The notes under the pieces: generated by a model | Databases searched by the model: none | The model's input: only the letters and a program-made list of their open reading frames with translations | What the model was told of the DNA's origin: nothing | Shown: positions 8,506 to 18,459 of the stretch, one piece after another | Layout of the letters: each line of letters opens with the position of its first letter | Position numbering within the stretch: position 1 is the first letter of the stretch | Position numbers and translations under genes: made by a program | NCBI RefSeq assembly: GCF_002607855.1 | Contig: NZ_AWQQ01000020.1 | Location: 14,794-78,793, forward strand | DNA: 64,000 nucleotides | Direction of reading: 5' to 3' | Source of the DNA: Desulforamulus profundi | GTDB lineage: Bacteria > Bacillota_B > Desulfotomaculia > Desulfotomaculales > Desulfotomaculaceae

Positions 8506-8651
8506 AAAAGGAAACCATAACATTAAGGCGAAACATGAATAAAAATTGTATTATCATCTCACTTTAAAGACACCGGGGAACGACATTGTTTAAGAATGGA
8601 TGTTCCTTTTTTATTCGGGCGGAGGGTTTCAAACGGGGGGAGGAATGCAAG

Positions 8652-9392
8652 ATGGAGATTCACGTGATCGAAGAAACCCTGAAGGACCTGGAGGAATTAA
8701 CAGGGCTTGCAAAATTTAAGGGGACTGTCAAAGAAATCGGCATGCTGGCTCAGACGCGACAATTCGCGGGGGCACCGGTAAACTTTGCTTTTATCGGCAA
8801 CCCCGGTACCGGCAAGGTGGCGCTGGCACGCCTGGTTGGAGAAATGCTGCGCCGGTTGCAGGTGCTGCAAAAAGGCCAGCTGTTTGGCGTGCATAAATTT
8901 GATCTGGCAGGGGAGTCCCCGCGGGAAAACGTACAAAGGGTTGCCAGGGTGGTGGAAAAGGCCCGGGGCGGTATCCTTTACGTTGATAAGGTGCCGGATA
9001 TCCTGGCCCTGGGCAAGGATGTCATCCACGCGCTGTTGGATGCCAGAGAAACCATGATCGTCCTGTCCGGTACCCGTGAGGAGTTGGCAGCGCTTTTAGC
9101 GGACCCGGACATATCTCCCAAAATTAACTTCCGGCTGGAATTTCCCGACTATACGCCCGGCGAACTGTTAGAAGTGGCACAGCGGCTGGTCGATGATTAT
9201 CAATTGGTCCTGACAGCGGAGGCGGCAGAAAAGCTGCGGGGGATTTTTGTGGAAAAACAGAATGAGTTTGGCAAACTGGGCAACACACGGTATGTTAAGG
9301 ACATTATCGACAGGGCCTATCGAAGGGCTGCTTCCAGAATCATGACGGGCGGCGACACCGATAAATTGTTCCCGGAGGATATCGAGGGGTAA
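8652..9392 (+). CDS. Degenerate SpoVK/CbbX-like AAA protein
   Basis: A 246-residue AAA-fold protein related to the SpoVK/CbbX group. ATG 8652 is preceded by a strong GGGGGGAGGA site. The family frame is intact: FIGNPGTGK, the central ARGGILYVD, FPDYTPGELLEVAQRL, and a sensor-2 region GNTRYVKDIIDRAYRRAASR. Two catalytic positions are altered: the Walker A threonine is valine (GKVA) and the Walker B glutamate is lysine (VDK). The pore-loop segment expected as VGQYIG reads AGESPR. ATP hydrolysis is therefore unlikely, and it may act as a regulatory or scaffold subunit, or be decaying. Confidence 0.75.
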   Translation: MEIHVIEETLKDLEELTGLAKFKGTVKEIGMLAQTRQFAGAPVNFAFIGNPGTGKVALARLVGEMLRRLQVLQKGQLFGVHKFDLAGESPRENVQRVARVVEKARGGILYVDKVPDILALGKDVIHALLDARETMIVLSGTREELAALLADPDISPKINFRLEFPDYTPGELLEVAQRLVDDYQLVLTAEAAEKLRGIFVEKQNEFGKLGNTRYVKDIIDRAYRRAASRIMTGGDTDKLFPEDIEG

Positions 9393-9410
9393 AAACCTAT
9401 GGTAATGCAA

Positions 9411-9436
9411 AAAGAGCGAGTAAATCGCTCTTTTTT
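9411..9436. terminator. Bidirectional terminator between convergent genes
   Basis: AAAGAGCGA, loop GTAAA, TCGCTCTTT followed by TTT on the plus strand. The minus-strand copy is also followed by a T-rich stretch. Confidence 0.75.
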
Positions 9437-9837
9437 AGCCAATGATTAACTTTTTTAGTTTGTATATATCCTTGTCATGTTGGTGGGTCTGATCTTCTAT
9501 ATAATCTACATCCTTTCTGAAAGGAATCCAATTTAATCTCCAAATTATCTACTTTAGTTTCCAGGCGATCAAACCTTTCTTCCAAGTGATCTACTTTCGC
9601 TTCCAAGCGATCAAACCTTTCTTTCAAGTGATCTACTTTCGCTTCCAAGCGATCAAACCTTGTTTCTAAGTTGCCTAATCTATTGTTAAATTCATGATGA
9701 TCTGAAATTAATTTACCAACCATGCCAACTAACTGAGTCACAGTATCCGTCAGTTGATTTATATTGTTTTCCATACGAAGCACTGTATTTTCTATCCGTT
9801 CCAGCCTGTCTGAAGCAGCACGATCCATTAAAACCAC
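9435..9837 (-). CDS. Coiled-coil repeat protein, frameshifted near its C-terminus
   Basis: A 134-residue protein when corrected. Residues about 10-40 carry heptads (RLERIENTVLRMENNINQL), and residues about 60-105 contain three to four near-identical 14-residue units of the type RFDRLEAKVDHLEE. The visible frame ends at 9475 in an out-of-character tail. Removing one base near 9520 gives FQKDVDYIEDQTHQHDKDIY and a stop at 9435. A long parallel coiled coil is the only prediction; similar short proteins are common and uncharacterised. No membrane segment or catalytic motif is visible. Confidence 0.65.
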
Positions 9838-9883
9838 CCTCCTTTTTCCACATTATAACACTTACAGGGCATGGAACAATATC

Positions 9884-10236
9884 TTATTTTTTACCCTGTG
9901 CGGGGTGGGTGTAATGAATTTCCAGCTTGTTAATATTTCTCATTAACGTTGTATAATTGATGCTCAGGACCTCGGCGGCCTGGTGCGTGCTGTAGCCGGA
10001 TAGGGCCTCCCGGATTGCTTCCCTTTCTGCCTGGTCCACGATTTCTCTTAGCGGATCCACGGTGAACAGTTCCTGGCGTATTTGAGATCCCGCTGCGGTA
10101 GGAAGGCCAGCATTTCCTGAATGTTTTTTACTGTAATGTCAAAAGATTTAGCTCCAGTGGGCGGCTGGTAAACATACAACCCCAGCATACACAGTGCCAA
10201 CACGATGGCATATTTATATTCCTTAATACCATTCAT
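9884..10236 (-). pseudogene. Chimera of a permease N-terminus and a regulator C-terminus
   Basis: From 10236 the reading is the N-terminus of a DUF318-type permease (MNGIKEYKYAIVLALCMLGL then FDITVKNIQEMLAFLP). Around 10090 it changes, in another frame, to the C-terminal Fis-type helix-turn-helix of a sigma54-type regulator: QELFTVDPLREIVDQAEREA and YSTHQAAEVLSINYTTL, ending at 9884. The rest of both genes is gone. This looks like a deletion joining two formerly separate genes rather than a sequencing error. Confidence 0.65.
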
Positions 10237-10237
10237 T

Positions 10238-10712
10238 TTACATCACCTGCCCGATTATTAAGCTAAATAGCGTGGCCACCAGGAAAAAAAGCCCGTTGCG
10301 CAAGATTGCCGTTCTCTTATCCAGGTATTTGATCTCGGCTGGCAAGGTGACTACGCCCACCGCCATCACGGTGGAAACGAAGGCGGCAATTTGTGGATAC
10401 CCCGCCCCCGCCTTGAGCAGAGCTGCAGCCAGAGGAAAAGCTACAAACGGCGGGATGAGAGTAACCGAGCCTATGGCCAACCCGGCCGGCATACCTGCCC
10501 AACCCGACTTGGCGCCCATAATTTCTGAAATAGTCTCCGGACTAAGGAGCGCTAGGGAGATACCGACAATTAACATGATGGTAAACATGGGGAAGCAGCA
10601 TCCTAAACGAACTCCAGGCCTTTAAGAGATCCATTTTCGTCTTATTTTTATCCTTAACTAACGAAATCAGAAGCAGCACCCCGGCAATTCCGTAGAAAAC
10701 AGCTCCATTCAA
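10238..10712 (-). CDS. DUF318/ArsP-type permease half, frameshifted
   Basis: A membrane protein of about 157 residues. It starts at TTG 10712 behind GAGGAGGG and opens with one membrane helix (FYGIAGVLLLISLV). The frame changes near 10585 in a C-run, after which MFTIMLIVGISLALLSPETI and the family core SVTLIPPFVAFPLAAALL follow. In related bacteria a second permease gene follows; here that second gene is the chimeric remnant at 9884-10236. The family includes the organoarsenic permease ArsP, but substrate is unknown and the pair is probably no longer functional. Confidence 0.65.
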
Positions 10713-10741
10713 CTCTATCCCTCCTCACCGCTTCATTTCTT

Positions 10742-10860
10742 CTATATCAGCTTGCTGTATACATTTAAGAAGTAATCCAGGTTAGCTTTTCTCTTCTCAA
10801 TATCATCCCGGTACTCGGCCAGTTTTTGTCGCCCTACCCTGGTAATCTTATACCACTTTG
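10742..10860 (-). pseudogene. C-terminal fragment of a PadR-like regulator
   Basis: Reads KWYKITRVGRQKLAEYRDDI and EKRKANLDYFLNVYSKLI before a stop. This is the wing and C-terminal helix of a PadR-type regulator without its DNA-recognition half. It sits directly upstream of the permease remnant and was probably its regulator. Confidence 0.55.
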
Positions 10861-11015
10861 TACTGCACAATATAAACAAAGTACTCAGCTCAATTTGACA
10901 GCTAAAAACATTTCACAATTTCCCATAATTATTTCATAATTATACAGATTTTATATTGTAAACTATTAACAAAGCCTTTTGTACACTTACAGTTTGAAGG
11001 GGAGAGGATTGGCAA

Positions 11016-12149
11016 GTGAAGAGATACAGTGTCATTTTAATGGCCGGGGTACTGCTTATAACGAACCTGTTAATGGCCGGCTGCGCCAGAGAAACCAAAC
11101 AAAATCCGGAACAGGGAAAAGGCAACCGGGCCGGTGTGGGTGTGAAGGTTGTAAAGGTTAGTGAAGGAAGTATCAGTGAAAAGATGACATTAAGCGGCAC
11201 GCTGGAGGCGCTTAATTCTGCCGACATCGTGGCCAAGACATCCGGCAAAGTGGCCGGCATTGGCGTGGATGTGGGAAGTCGCGTCAGCGCCGGGCAAGTT
11301 CTGATGTCTCTGGAGGCAGAGGAACTGGCGGCTGCTGTGTCATCCGCAGAGGCCAGTCTGGAGACTGCAAGGATTACATATGACCTGGCTCTGAAAAAAT
11401 ACGAGCGAGGAAAAGAGCTGTACCAATCAGGGGCGGTTGCCCAGGCGGACTTTGAAGAAAATTATGAGGGTGCTTTAAGAAAAGCGGCAGCCGGGGTCAA
11501 GTCTTTCCAAGCCGCCCTGGCCCAAAGCCAGGCCCGTTATAAAGAGACGGTTATCAAATCCCCTTTCAATGGCATTGTTACAGCCAGAAACATCAATGTA
11601 GGAGAACTGGCCGGCACCTCTACACCGTTATTCACCGTTAGTAACTTGGACATCCTTGTTGTAAGTGTCAATGTAAATGAACAACAGGTAAACAAGCTGG
11701 CAGAAGGACAGAAGGTTCGCGTGCGGGTAACTGCAGTGGACCAAAGCCCGTTAACCGGCGTTGTTACCAATATTGCACTGGCTGCAGATACCAAAACAAA
11801 GGCCTTTCCGGTAAAAATTCAGCTGGAAAACAAGGACCACAAACTAAAGCCCGGGATGTTTGCGGAAGTGCTGCTGGAAAAAGAATTGGAGAAGTCTTTA
11901 CTGATTCCCCGGGAGGCTGTTTTAACAAGTGATGGTAAGAATAAGGTCTTTGTGTTAATAGATGGCATCGCCAGGGAGCGGCAGGTGGAGACGGGCCCCA
12001 CTGACGGGAAAAATATTTCTGTCCTCACTGGTTTAACAAAAGATGATAAGGTAATTATCAATAACCTAAGTTCCTTAAGGGATGGTCAAAGGGTAAATGG
12101 TCAGTCCGAAGGTGCCAAGGGCATATCTGATAAGGGGCAGGGGAGGTAA
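11016..12149 (+). CDS. RND efflux periplasmic-adaptor lipoprotein (AcrA/HlyD family)
   Basis: A 377-residue membrane fusion protein. The start GTG 11016 has a GAAGGGGAGAGG site upstream. The N-terminus is a lipoprotein signal with lipobox LMAGC at residues 19-23, so it is anchored outside the membrane. The biotinyl-lipoyl-like domain includes GTLEALNSADIVAKTSGKVA and, after a helical hairpin (about residues 108-170), VIKSPFNGIVTARNINVGEL. Beta-barrel and membrane-proximal domains follow. It links the RND transporter encoded seven bases downstream. In a monoderm the pump probably exports lipophilic compounds or envelope components; the substrate is unknown. Confidence 0.9.
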   Translation: MKRYSVILMAGVLLITNLLMAGCARETKQNPEQGKGNRAGVGVKVVKVSEGSISEKMTLSGTLEALNSADIVAKTSGKVAGIGVDVGSRVSAGQVLMSLEAEELAAAVSSAEASLETARITYDLALKKYERGKELYQSGAVAQADFEENYEGALRKAAAGVKSFQAALAQSQARYKETVIKSPFNGIVTARNINVGELAGTSTPLFTVSNLDILVVSVNVNEQQVNKLAEGQKVRVRVTAVDQSPLTGVVTNIALAADTKTKAFPVKIQLENKDHKLKPGMFAEVLLEKELEKSLLIPREAVLTSDGKNKVFVLIDGIARERQVETGPTDGKNISVLTGLTKDDKVIINNLSSLRDGQRVNGQSEGAKGISDKGQGR

Positions 12150-12155
12150 AAGTCC

Positions 12156-15100
12156 ATGCATATAACGGAGTTATCTGTCCGGCGGCCGGCCATGATGACC
12201 ATGGTCATTCTCTTTTTGTGGTGCTGGGGCTGTATACTTTCGGGAAGATTGGTGTTGAATTATATCCGGCCGTCAACACACCCTATGTTTCGGTTTCGGT
12301 GTCCTATCCCGGAGCCGGGGCTGAAGAAATTGAAACCCAGATTATAAAACCTTTGGAGGATTCCCTATCCTCTCTAGGCCAGTTAAAGAATATCATGTCT
12401 ACGGCTACAACAGGCAGAGGCACCGTTATACTGGAGTTTGACCTGTCGGTGGATGCGGATGAGGTAGCCATCGACGTTCAAAAAACGTGGATAATATCCG
12501 GCGCCGCCTGCCCGACGGGGCGGATGATCCTGTGGTCATCAAGCGGGATATCAATGATTCCCCGGTGATGACCCTCTCCCTGGGAAGACCCGGCGCCAGG
12601 AATGAAACCTATGATATGGCGAACGATATCGTTAAAGAACGCCTGCAAAGGGTTAAAGGGGTATCGGAAATCAGCATTATCGGGGGAATGCAGAGGGAAA
12701 TCCAAATTGAAGTTGATAAGAGCAAGATGGAAGGCTACGGTTTAACCCTTAACCAGGTGGTTAGCCGGCTGGACGCTGAAAACCTAAATGAACCCACCGG
12801 GCGGCTTGACCGCCCGGAAGGTGAATATAACGTCAGGGTACTGGGGCAATTTCAGAGTATACAAGAAATCAAGCAAATCCAAATACCGTCGCCCTCGGGT
12901 TATGCAGTTCCATTGGAAGCCATCGCCAGCGTAAACGACAGTTTCAAAGAGGTGCGGCAGGTGAGCCGCATCAACGGCAAAGAGGCGGTGGGCATCCAGA
13001 TTTATAAACAAAGCGATGCCAGCGTAACCGAGGTGGGGGATGCAGTAAAGGAGAAGCTGGAAGAGGTAAAAAAGGAACTGCCTACGGATTGTGAGCTTTT
13101 AATAACGAACGATTCCTCTGATTTTGTTCACAGGTCACTGAAGGGTACCTGGATGAACATTCTTGAAGGGATTATCACCACCGGTCTGGTTCTGTTTATC
13201 TTTTTACGGCAGTGGCGCTCCACAGCAATTGTCATGCTGGCCATACCAACTTCATTGCTGGCCACCGTCATGATGATGTATTTTGCTGGTTTTACTTTTA
13301 ATATGATGTCTTTAATGGGCCTGGCCCTTTGTATCGGTATCTTGGTGGACGATTCCATTGTGGTGCTGGAAAACATTCACCGCCATATGAAGATGGGTAA
13401 AACCCCCTGGCAGGCTGCCATTGACGGTCGTAAAGAAATCGGTATGGCTGCTATCGCTATTACCCTGTCCGACGTGGTGGTATTTATGCCGGTGGCTTTT
13501 ATGGGCGGCATGGTGGGGCAGTTTTTCAGGCAGTTCGGTCTGACCGTAGTGTTTGCCACATTGTTTTCGCTCTTTGTGTCCTTTACTCTGGCGCCCATGA
13601 TGGCCTCAAGGTTATACCGGCAGTCGGAAAAAGAGGACACCAGGCAGTCTATCGCCAGGGCCATATGGCAGAAGACCATCCCCCTTGGCGAAAAGGCAAA
13701 GGATCTTTATCACCGGATGCTCATGTGGTCCTTGAGTAACCGTAAGAAGGTACTGGTTGGCTCGCTGGCGGCCTTTGTCCTAAGCTTGACATCAATTCCC
13801 CTGGGTCTTGTGGGTATGGAATTCATGCCGAGGTCCGACCAGGGGCAAATTAACGTTACCCTGGAGATGCCGGTGGGAACACCAATCGGGGAAACCAGCG
13901 CCGCTTTAAAGCAAATGGAAAAACATTTAAGTGAAATTCCCGAGGTGCAATATTACCAAACAACCATAGGGTCCGGGGGAGGGGGTTCCTCTAACGGGGC
14001 CAACAGCGGCATAATTCAGCTAAAACTGTTCCCTAAGGATCAAAGAGAAAAATCAGTTTGGCAAGTAGCCGATGGAATACGCCAGTGGAGTACAACCTTT
14101 AAACAAGGGAAAATCCGTGTCTCTGAGTCAGAGTCCATGGTGGGAGGGGGACCAGGTGGCTCCGCCGTTCGTATTGTTGTGTCAGGCAAAGATCATGACA
14201 AGCTGGTGGCACTGTCGGAACAGGTAAGAGATATAGTGGCACGCACCCCCGGTGCCAACAGCGCCAATACCGATTGGACCCTGGGACAACCGGAGGTTCA
14301 GATAAAGGTGGACCACATGCGGACAGCCCATTACGGCCTGTCAGTGAACGATGTGTCCCGTACCCTCCGGGCGGCTGTCAACGGTGAATCCGCCGGGGTG
14401 TACAGGGAAGGTGATAAGGAAATCGATATGCTTGTCAAGTTGGCTGGGGCCAACAAGCAAGACATTAACGACCTGCAGAACTTAATGGTATCCGGCAGCG
14501 GCGGTGCGGTATCCCTTGGCCAGGTGGCAAGTGTAGGACTTGGCAGCGGCCCCACTGATATTCGCCGGGAAAATAAACAAAGGTCTGTCACGGTAACGGC
14601 CAATGTTCGCTCCAGGCCCCTGGGGGACTTTATGGCCGATGTTAAAAAAGAAATCTCTAAACTGGATCTTCCGGCGGGTTTTACCGTTAACTATACCGGC
14701 CAGGCCCGCAGCATGAACGAAAGTTTTACTGAATTGAGATCAGCCTTACTCTTATCCGTCATCCTGGTTTATATGGTGCTGGTAATGCTTTACGAGTCCT
14801 TCACCACCCCCTTAATTCGAATGCTTTCTTTACCGCTTGGTATAGTGGGTGCCCTGGTGGCCCTGGTATGGTCCGGTAACAACTTAAATATTTTTACTTT
14901 TATCGGTATCATCATGCTGGACGGCCTGGTGGCCAAAAACGGTACTTTGCTGATTGACTATACCCACACCCTGATGGCCCAGGCAGATCCCTGAAGGAAG
15001 CCCTGATTGAGGCCGGCAGCACCAGGTTAAAGCCAATTATCATGACCACTCTCACCATGGTAATTGGCATGCTGCCTACGGCCTTGTCCCTGACCGATGG

Positions 15101-15275
15101 CGCGGAAAACCGCACCGGCATGGCCTGGGTGTTGATTGGCGGGTTAATTAGTTCAACAGTGTTCACATTGTTTGTAATCCCGGTTGTCTATACGATCATT
15201 GATGATTGGAAGACAAAGTGGCGTCGTAGAAAAGATTTACAAGCCTTGCCGGTTCCCGAGTTAACCATGCAATAA
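12156..15275 (+). CDS. RND efflux transporter (AcrB/HAE1 family), three frameshifts
   Basis: Inner-membrane proton-driven exporter of about 1040 residues when corrected. It begins MHITELSVRRPAMMTMVILF, the standard RND first helix. Single missing bases near 12213, 12486 (a six-A run where seven fit) and 14983 break the frame. Recognisable parts include the pore domains, the helix-4 motif GILVDDSIVVLENIHRHMKM, and the duplicate ENRTGMAWVLIGGLISSTVF at the C-terminus. Three breaks in one otherwise perfectly conserved gene are better explained by sequence error than decay. It forms an operon with the adaptor and ends at a strong terminator. Confidence 0.88.
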
Positions 15276-15308
15276 ATCTGGCTGGAAAGACCAAACCGGT
15301 CCAGCGGT

Positions 15309-15347
15309 AAAACCCGGACTCCTTTCGGATAAGAGTCCGGGTTTTGT
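15309..15347 (+). terminator. Terminator after the RND operon
   Basis: AAAACCCGGACTC, 11-base loop, GAGTCCGGGTTTT then GTATA. Confidence 0.85.
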
Positions 15348-15455
15348 ATATCTAACGATTTCATGATTTCCCACAATTCCTTGATAATTATTCCGCATTT
15401 GCCGTTTATATTTTAAACGTAGTCACTTTCAAAATTCTTGAAGGAGGAATTAATT

Positions 15456-16154
15456 GTGAAAAACTGGAAAACCAAAGCCGTATCTGCTCTCTTAGCATTG
15501 TCCGTACTTGTACCTACCGCTGCTTTTGCCACGGACGCAGTCACTGGTGCCGGGGATGTGCCGGTGAAAAAAGGATTTGCTCACCACAGGTTCTTTAATG
15601 AAGAAAAGCGTCAGGAGTTAAATAACAAATTACTGGATCTCGTTACCAAGTATACCCCGGAAAGTCTGGAAGATTGGAAAAATGCCCTTGCTAAACACGA
15701 ACAATTGATGAAAGAATTGAAGGAAAAGCGCCCGCATGATAAACAAAGACCCCAATTGTCTAATGAGGCTAAAGAAAAAATAAAAGCCATCTATGAGGAT
15801 GTGAAAAGCGGAAAACTAACCCGTGAACAGGCCAGGGAACAATTAAAGAATTTCGGTATTGAAAAATTCCGGGACAAACCTGAATTGCCCGCTGAATTAA
15901 AAGAGAAACTTAAAGCGATTCATGAGAACGTAAAAAACGGTAAACTAACTCCTGAACAGGCCAGGGAAGAAATGAAAAAGCTTGGCTTTAACGGTAGAAA
16001 AGGTTTTGATCAAAATAATCTGAAGGGCCAGTTTAGACAAGCGGTAGAAGCAAACGATGAGACTAAAATAAAGGAACTGCTGCCACAGATGTTAGAACAA
16101 CTGAAGGAGAAAAACCAGGCTCTGTCTAATAAACTAGCAGAAACGAATAAGTAA
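15456..16154 (+). CDS. Secreted helical protein with a duplicated 40-residue repeat
   Basis: A 232-residue protein starting at GTG 15456 behind AAGGAGG. A Sec signal peptide (SALLALSVLVPTAAFA) ends near residue 25. The mature part is highly charged and helical. Two units are clearly duplicated: EAKEKIKAIYEDVKSGKLTR and ELKEKLKAIHENVKNGKLTP, each followed by EQAREQLKNFG or EQAREEMKKLG. I do not recognise a family with confidence; Spy/CpxP-like helical envelope-stress proteins are a loose structural analogy only. It lies between the RND pump and a two-component system, so a joint role in envelope stress is possible. Confidence 0.7.
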   Translation: MKNWKTKAVSALLALSVLVPTAAFATDAVTGAGDVPVKKGFAHHRFFNEEKRQELNNKLLDLVTKYTPESLEDWKNALAKHEQLMKELKEKRPHDKQRPQLSNEAKEKIKAIYEDVKSGKLTREQAREQLKNFGIEKFRDKPELPAELKEKLKAIHENVKNGKLTPEQAREEMKKLGFNGRKGFDQNNLKGQFRQAVEANDETKIKELLPQMLEQLKEKNQALSNKLAETNK

Positions 16155-16161
16155 TTAGAAA

Positions 16162-16195
16162 CCAGACTCTCTTTTAGGAGGGAGTCTGGATTTTT
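16162..16195 (+). terminator. Terminator after the secreted repeat protein
   Basis: CCAGACTC, loop, GAGTCTGG followed by ATTTTTG. Confidence 0.8.
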
Positions 16196-16232
16196 GATAT
16201 ACTGACACAGAGGCGGATAAGGGGGGTTGAGC

Positions 16233-16909
16233 TTGTTTCGTATTTTCCTGGTTGAAGATGAAATAAATCTGAGTCAAGTATTAACGTCCTATTTGGAAAA
16301 AGAAGGTTGGGAGGTACGGCCTTTTATTGACGGGGAATCTGCCTTCTAGCCATTGCACTGCGACCGCATCTCTGGATTCTGGATATTATGCTTCCCGATA
16401 TCGATGGCTACCAGATTCTTCGTCGCATTAAAGAAGAGTCACCGGACGTCCCAGTCATCTTTATATCCGCCCGGGATGCTGATATTGATCGTGTCATGGG
16501 CCTGGAAATGGGAAGTGATGACTACCTGGCAAAACCATTCCTCCCCAGGGAACTGGTTATTCGCACGCACCGGGTTCTTGAACGGGTATACAACAAGTCA
16601 AATGAGCCGGAAAACTTCATCTCTATCGTTAATCTAGCCCCCTACATTCTGGACGAAGGTAAACGTGAAATTCATAAAGACAGGGAGATGATTGAATTAA
16701 CGTCAAAGGAATATGATCTGGCTCTATTGTTTGCCAAACACAAGGGGCAGGCCCTATCCAGGGTTCAAATTATCAACTATGTATGGGGAGAGGACTATGT
16801 TGGTACTGACCGGTCCGTGGATGACCTGGTACGGCGGTTAAGAAAAAAGCTGCCCGATCTACGCATTGAAACTATTTACGGCTATGGATACAGGATGACG
16901 GCCAGATGA
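16233..16909 (+). CDS. OmpR/PhoB-family response regulator, frameshifted
   Basis: About 225 residues when corrected. TTG 16233 follows AAGGGGGG. The receiver domain starts MFRIFLVEDEINLSQVLTSY (acidic pair E-D) and breaks near 16345; one added base gives ALRPHLWILDIMLPDIDGYQ, where the aspartate in ILDIM is the phosphorylation site. The switch lysine is in DDYLAKPF. The C-terminal winged helix (EIHKDREMIELTSKEYDLAL to IYGYGYRM) binds DNA. It overlaps the histidine kinase start by four bases (ATGA), so the two are translationally coupled. Likely targets are the adjacent pump and secreted protein, by position only. Confidence 0.87.
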
Positions 16910-18219
16910 AAAATCTCTCGCTGACTGTGAAAATCTGGCTGGGCCTTTCCCTGGTTAGCTTATTATTATACCTGGTTGTATTGCTCATGACGCCCCCCTT
17001 AATCCGCAATTTTTTTAGAGATAACTTAATGGAGCCACCCGAGGCGCAATCTAAAAATAAAATCGTAGAACCGCTTAATAGCCGTGGATTTCATATACGC
17101 AGCTTTATTATGCTGGAAGACGGAACAACCCTGCCATCAAATGCCCAGCAAGCATTTCCCGTGTCTTTCTTAAATGAAATAAAGAAAAATGCCGAATCCC
17201 AACAGTCACCTAAACAATTCTATGAAAGTACCAGCAGCCAGGTCCATATTCGCTACGTAATAGGAAAAGACATGGCGTACGGGCGCCCTCTGTATCAGGT
17301 TATGTTTTTAAGGAAACCGGAAGAGGATCTATTTGTTAGATCTCTGTTGTTTAACATGATGTTGTATGTAGGGCTTGCTTTGGTGGTTAGCTGGTTTGTT
17401 TCCTTATTAATTGTGCGCTACCTAACCCGACCCCTTACCATAATGGAACAGCATGTAAAGCGTATCGCCAACCGCAACTGGCATGAACCCCTCGATATAA
17501 AACGAAGTGACGAAATAGGCAATCTGGCGACATCTATTGATGCCATGCGCCAGCAGCTAATCCAGCAGGACGAAACGCAGCAATCCATTTTGCAAAATAT
17601 CTCCCATGAACTGAAAACCCCGGTCATGGTTATCCGCAGCTATGCCCAGGCCATGCACGACGGGATCTACCCGAAAGGTGATTTGAACGGCAGCATACAG
17701 GTAATCGACGAGGAAGGGGAACGCCTGGAAAAGCTGATTAAACAACTGCTTTATTTAACCCGCCTGGATTACCTGGCAACCAAAGATCCGGTTCATGAGA
17801 ATGTAAATCTAGACAAGTTAATTGAGAAAATTGTCCAGAGGTTAAACCTACAACGTCCTGAAATCACCTGGCAGTTAGACCTGCAGCCGGTAATGATTAA
17901 GGGTGATGAGGAAACCCTGCGGGCTATGATTGAAAACCTATTGGATAATCACCTGCGTTATGCTGTGTCAATCCTTACGATTACCCTTCAGGTAAACAGT
18001 GAGCAAGCGGAAGTGGTTCTCAATTTCTGGAATGACGGTTCCCGGATTGAACCCCATATTTTAAATCAGATATTCCTGCCTTTCCAGAAAGGGCGAGAAG
18101 GTAAGTTTGGCCTGGGACTGACCATTGTGCAGCGAATACTAAAAATATATCATGGACAAGTGACCTTAAAAAATGATGGAAACGGTGTGTCTACAACCGT
18201 TAGAATTCCCGCTAAATAG
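16906..18219 (+). CDS. Sensor histidine kinase with HAMP domain
   Basis: A 437-residue membrane kinase. One helix near residues 9-29 and another near 148-170 flank an external sensor region of about 115 residues. HAMP follows (VRYLTRPLTIMEQHVKRIAN), then the phosphoacceptor box ISHELKTPVMVIRSYAQ (histidine near 229) and the ATPase domain with N box MIENLLDNHLRYA and glycine-rich GKFGLGLTIV. The G1 box reads WNDGSRIEP rather than the usual DNGPGI. It partners the overlapping response regulator. The signal is unknown. Confidence 0.9.
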   Translation: MKNLSLTVKIWLGLSLVSLLLYLVVLLMTPPLIRNFFRDNLMEPPEAQSKNKIVEPLNSRGFHIRSFIMLEDGTTLPSNAQQAFPVSFLNEIKKNAESQQSPKQFYESTSSQVHIRYVIGKDMAYGRPLYQVMFLRKPEEDLFVRSLLFNMMLYVGLALVVSWFVSLLIVRYLTRPLTIMEQHVKRIANRNWHEPLDIKRSDEIGNLATSIDAMRQQLIQQDETQQSILQNISHELKTPVMVIRSYAQAMHDGIYPKGDLNGSIQVIDEEGERLEKLIKQLLYLTRLDYLATKDPVHENVNLDKLIEKIVQRLNLQRPEITWQLDLQPVMIKGDEETLRAMIENLLDNHLRYAVSILTITLQVNSEQAEVVLNFWNDGSRIEPHILNQIFLPFQKGREGKFGLGLTIVQRILKIYHGQVTLKNDGNGVSTTVRIPAK

Positions 18220-18303
18220 TAAAAAACTTTCTCGCTAGGCATAGAAGCAGGCTGCCAATAATGTGTTTTCTCTGGCTGTGCCCTTTAAACCGGCGGCTGC
18301 AGC

Positions 18304-18459
18304 GTTCGGGCAGAAACCGGTCAAACCATATTAGATGCGGTCCGGGAAGCAGGTTTAACGATAGGTACCGGAGGCCTATCGGCTCCCTGTGGTGGGCGGG
18401 GCATATCAGGGTTATTAAGCTCACTGGTTTTACTGCTGGAAGTGATTATTCTATCCTAA
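18304..18459 (+). pseudogene. Fragment of a [2Fe-2S] ferredoxin-like domain
   Basis: In frame from 18304 the translation is VRAETGQTILDAVREAGLTI then APCGGRGIS. This matches the start of adrenodoxin-type [2Fe-2S] domains found in corrinoid-activating (DUF4445) proteins, where CGGRGxCGKC carries cluster ligands. The cysteines after the first are missing and the frame soon stops. The rest of the 18220-18646 gap shows no gene, apart from a hairpin at 18634-18657 (AGCTGTTCT/AGAACAGCT) followed by TTTTT on the plus strand. Confidence 0.5.

Noticed and set aside
9475..9837. Tandem coiled-coil repeats as a CRISPR-like array
   Set aside because: The DNA repeats of about 42 bases lie in a coding frame and encode 14-residue heptad units without spacers.
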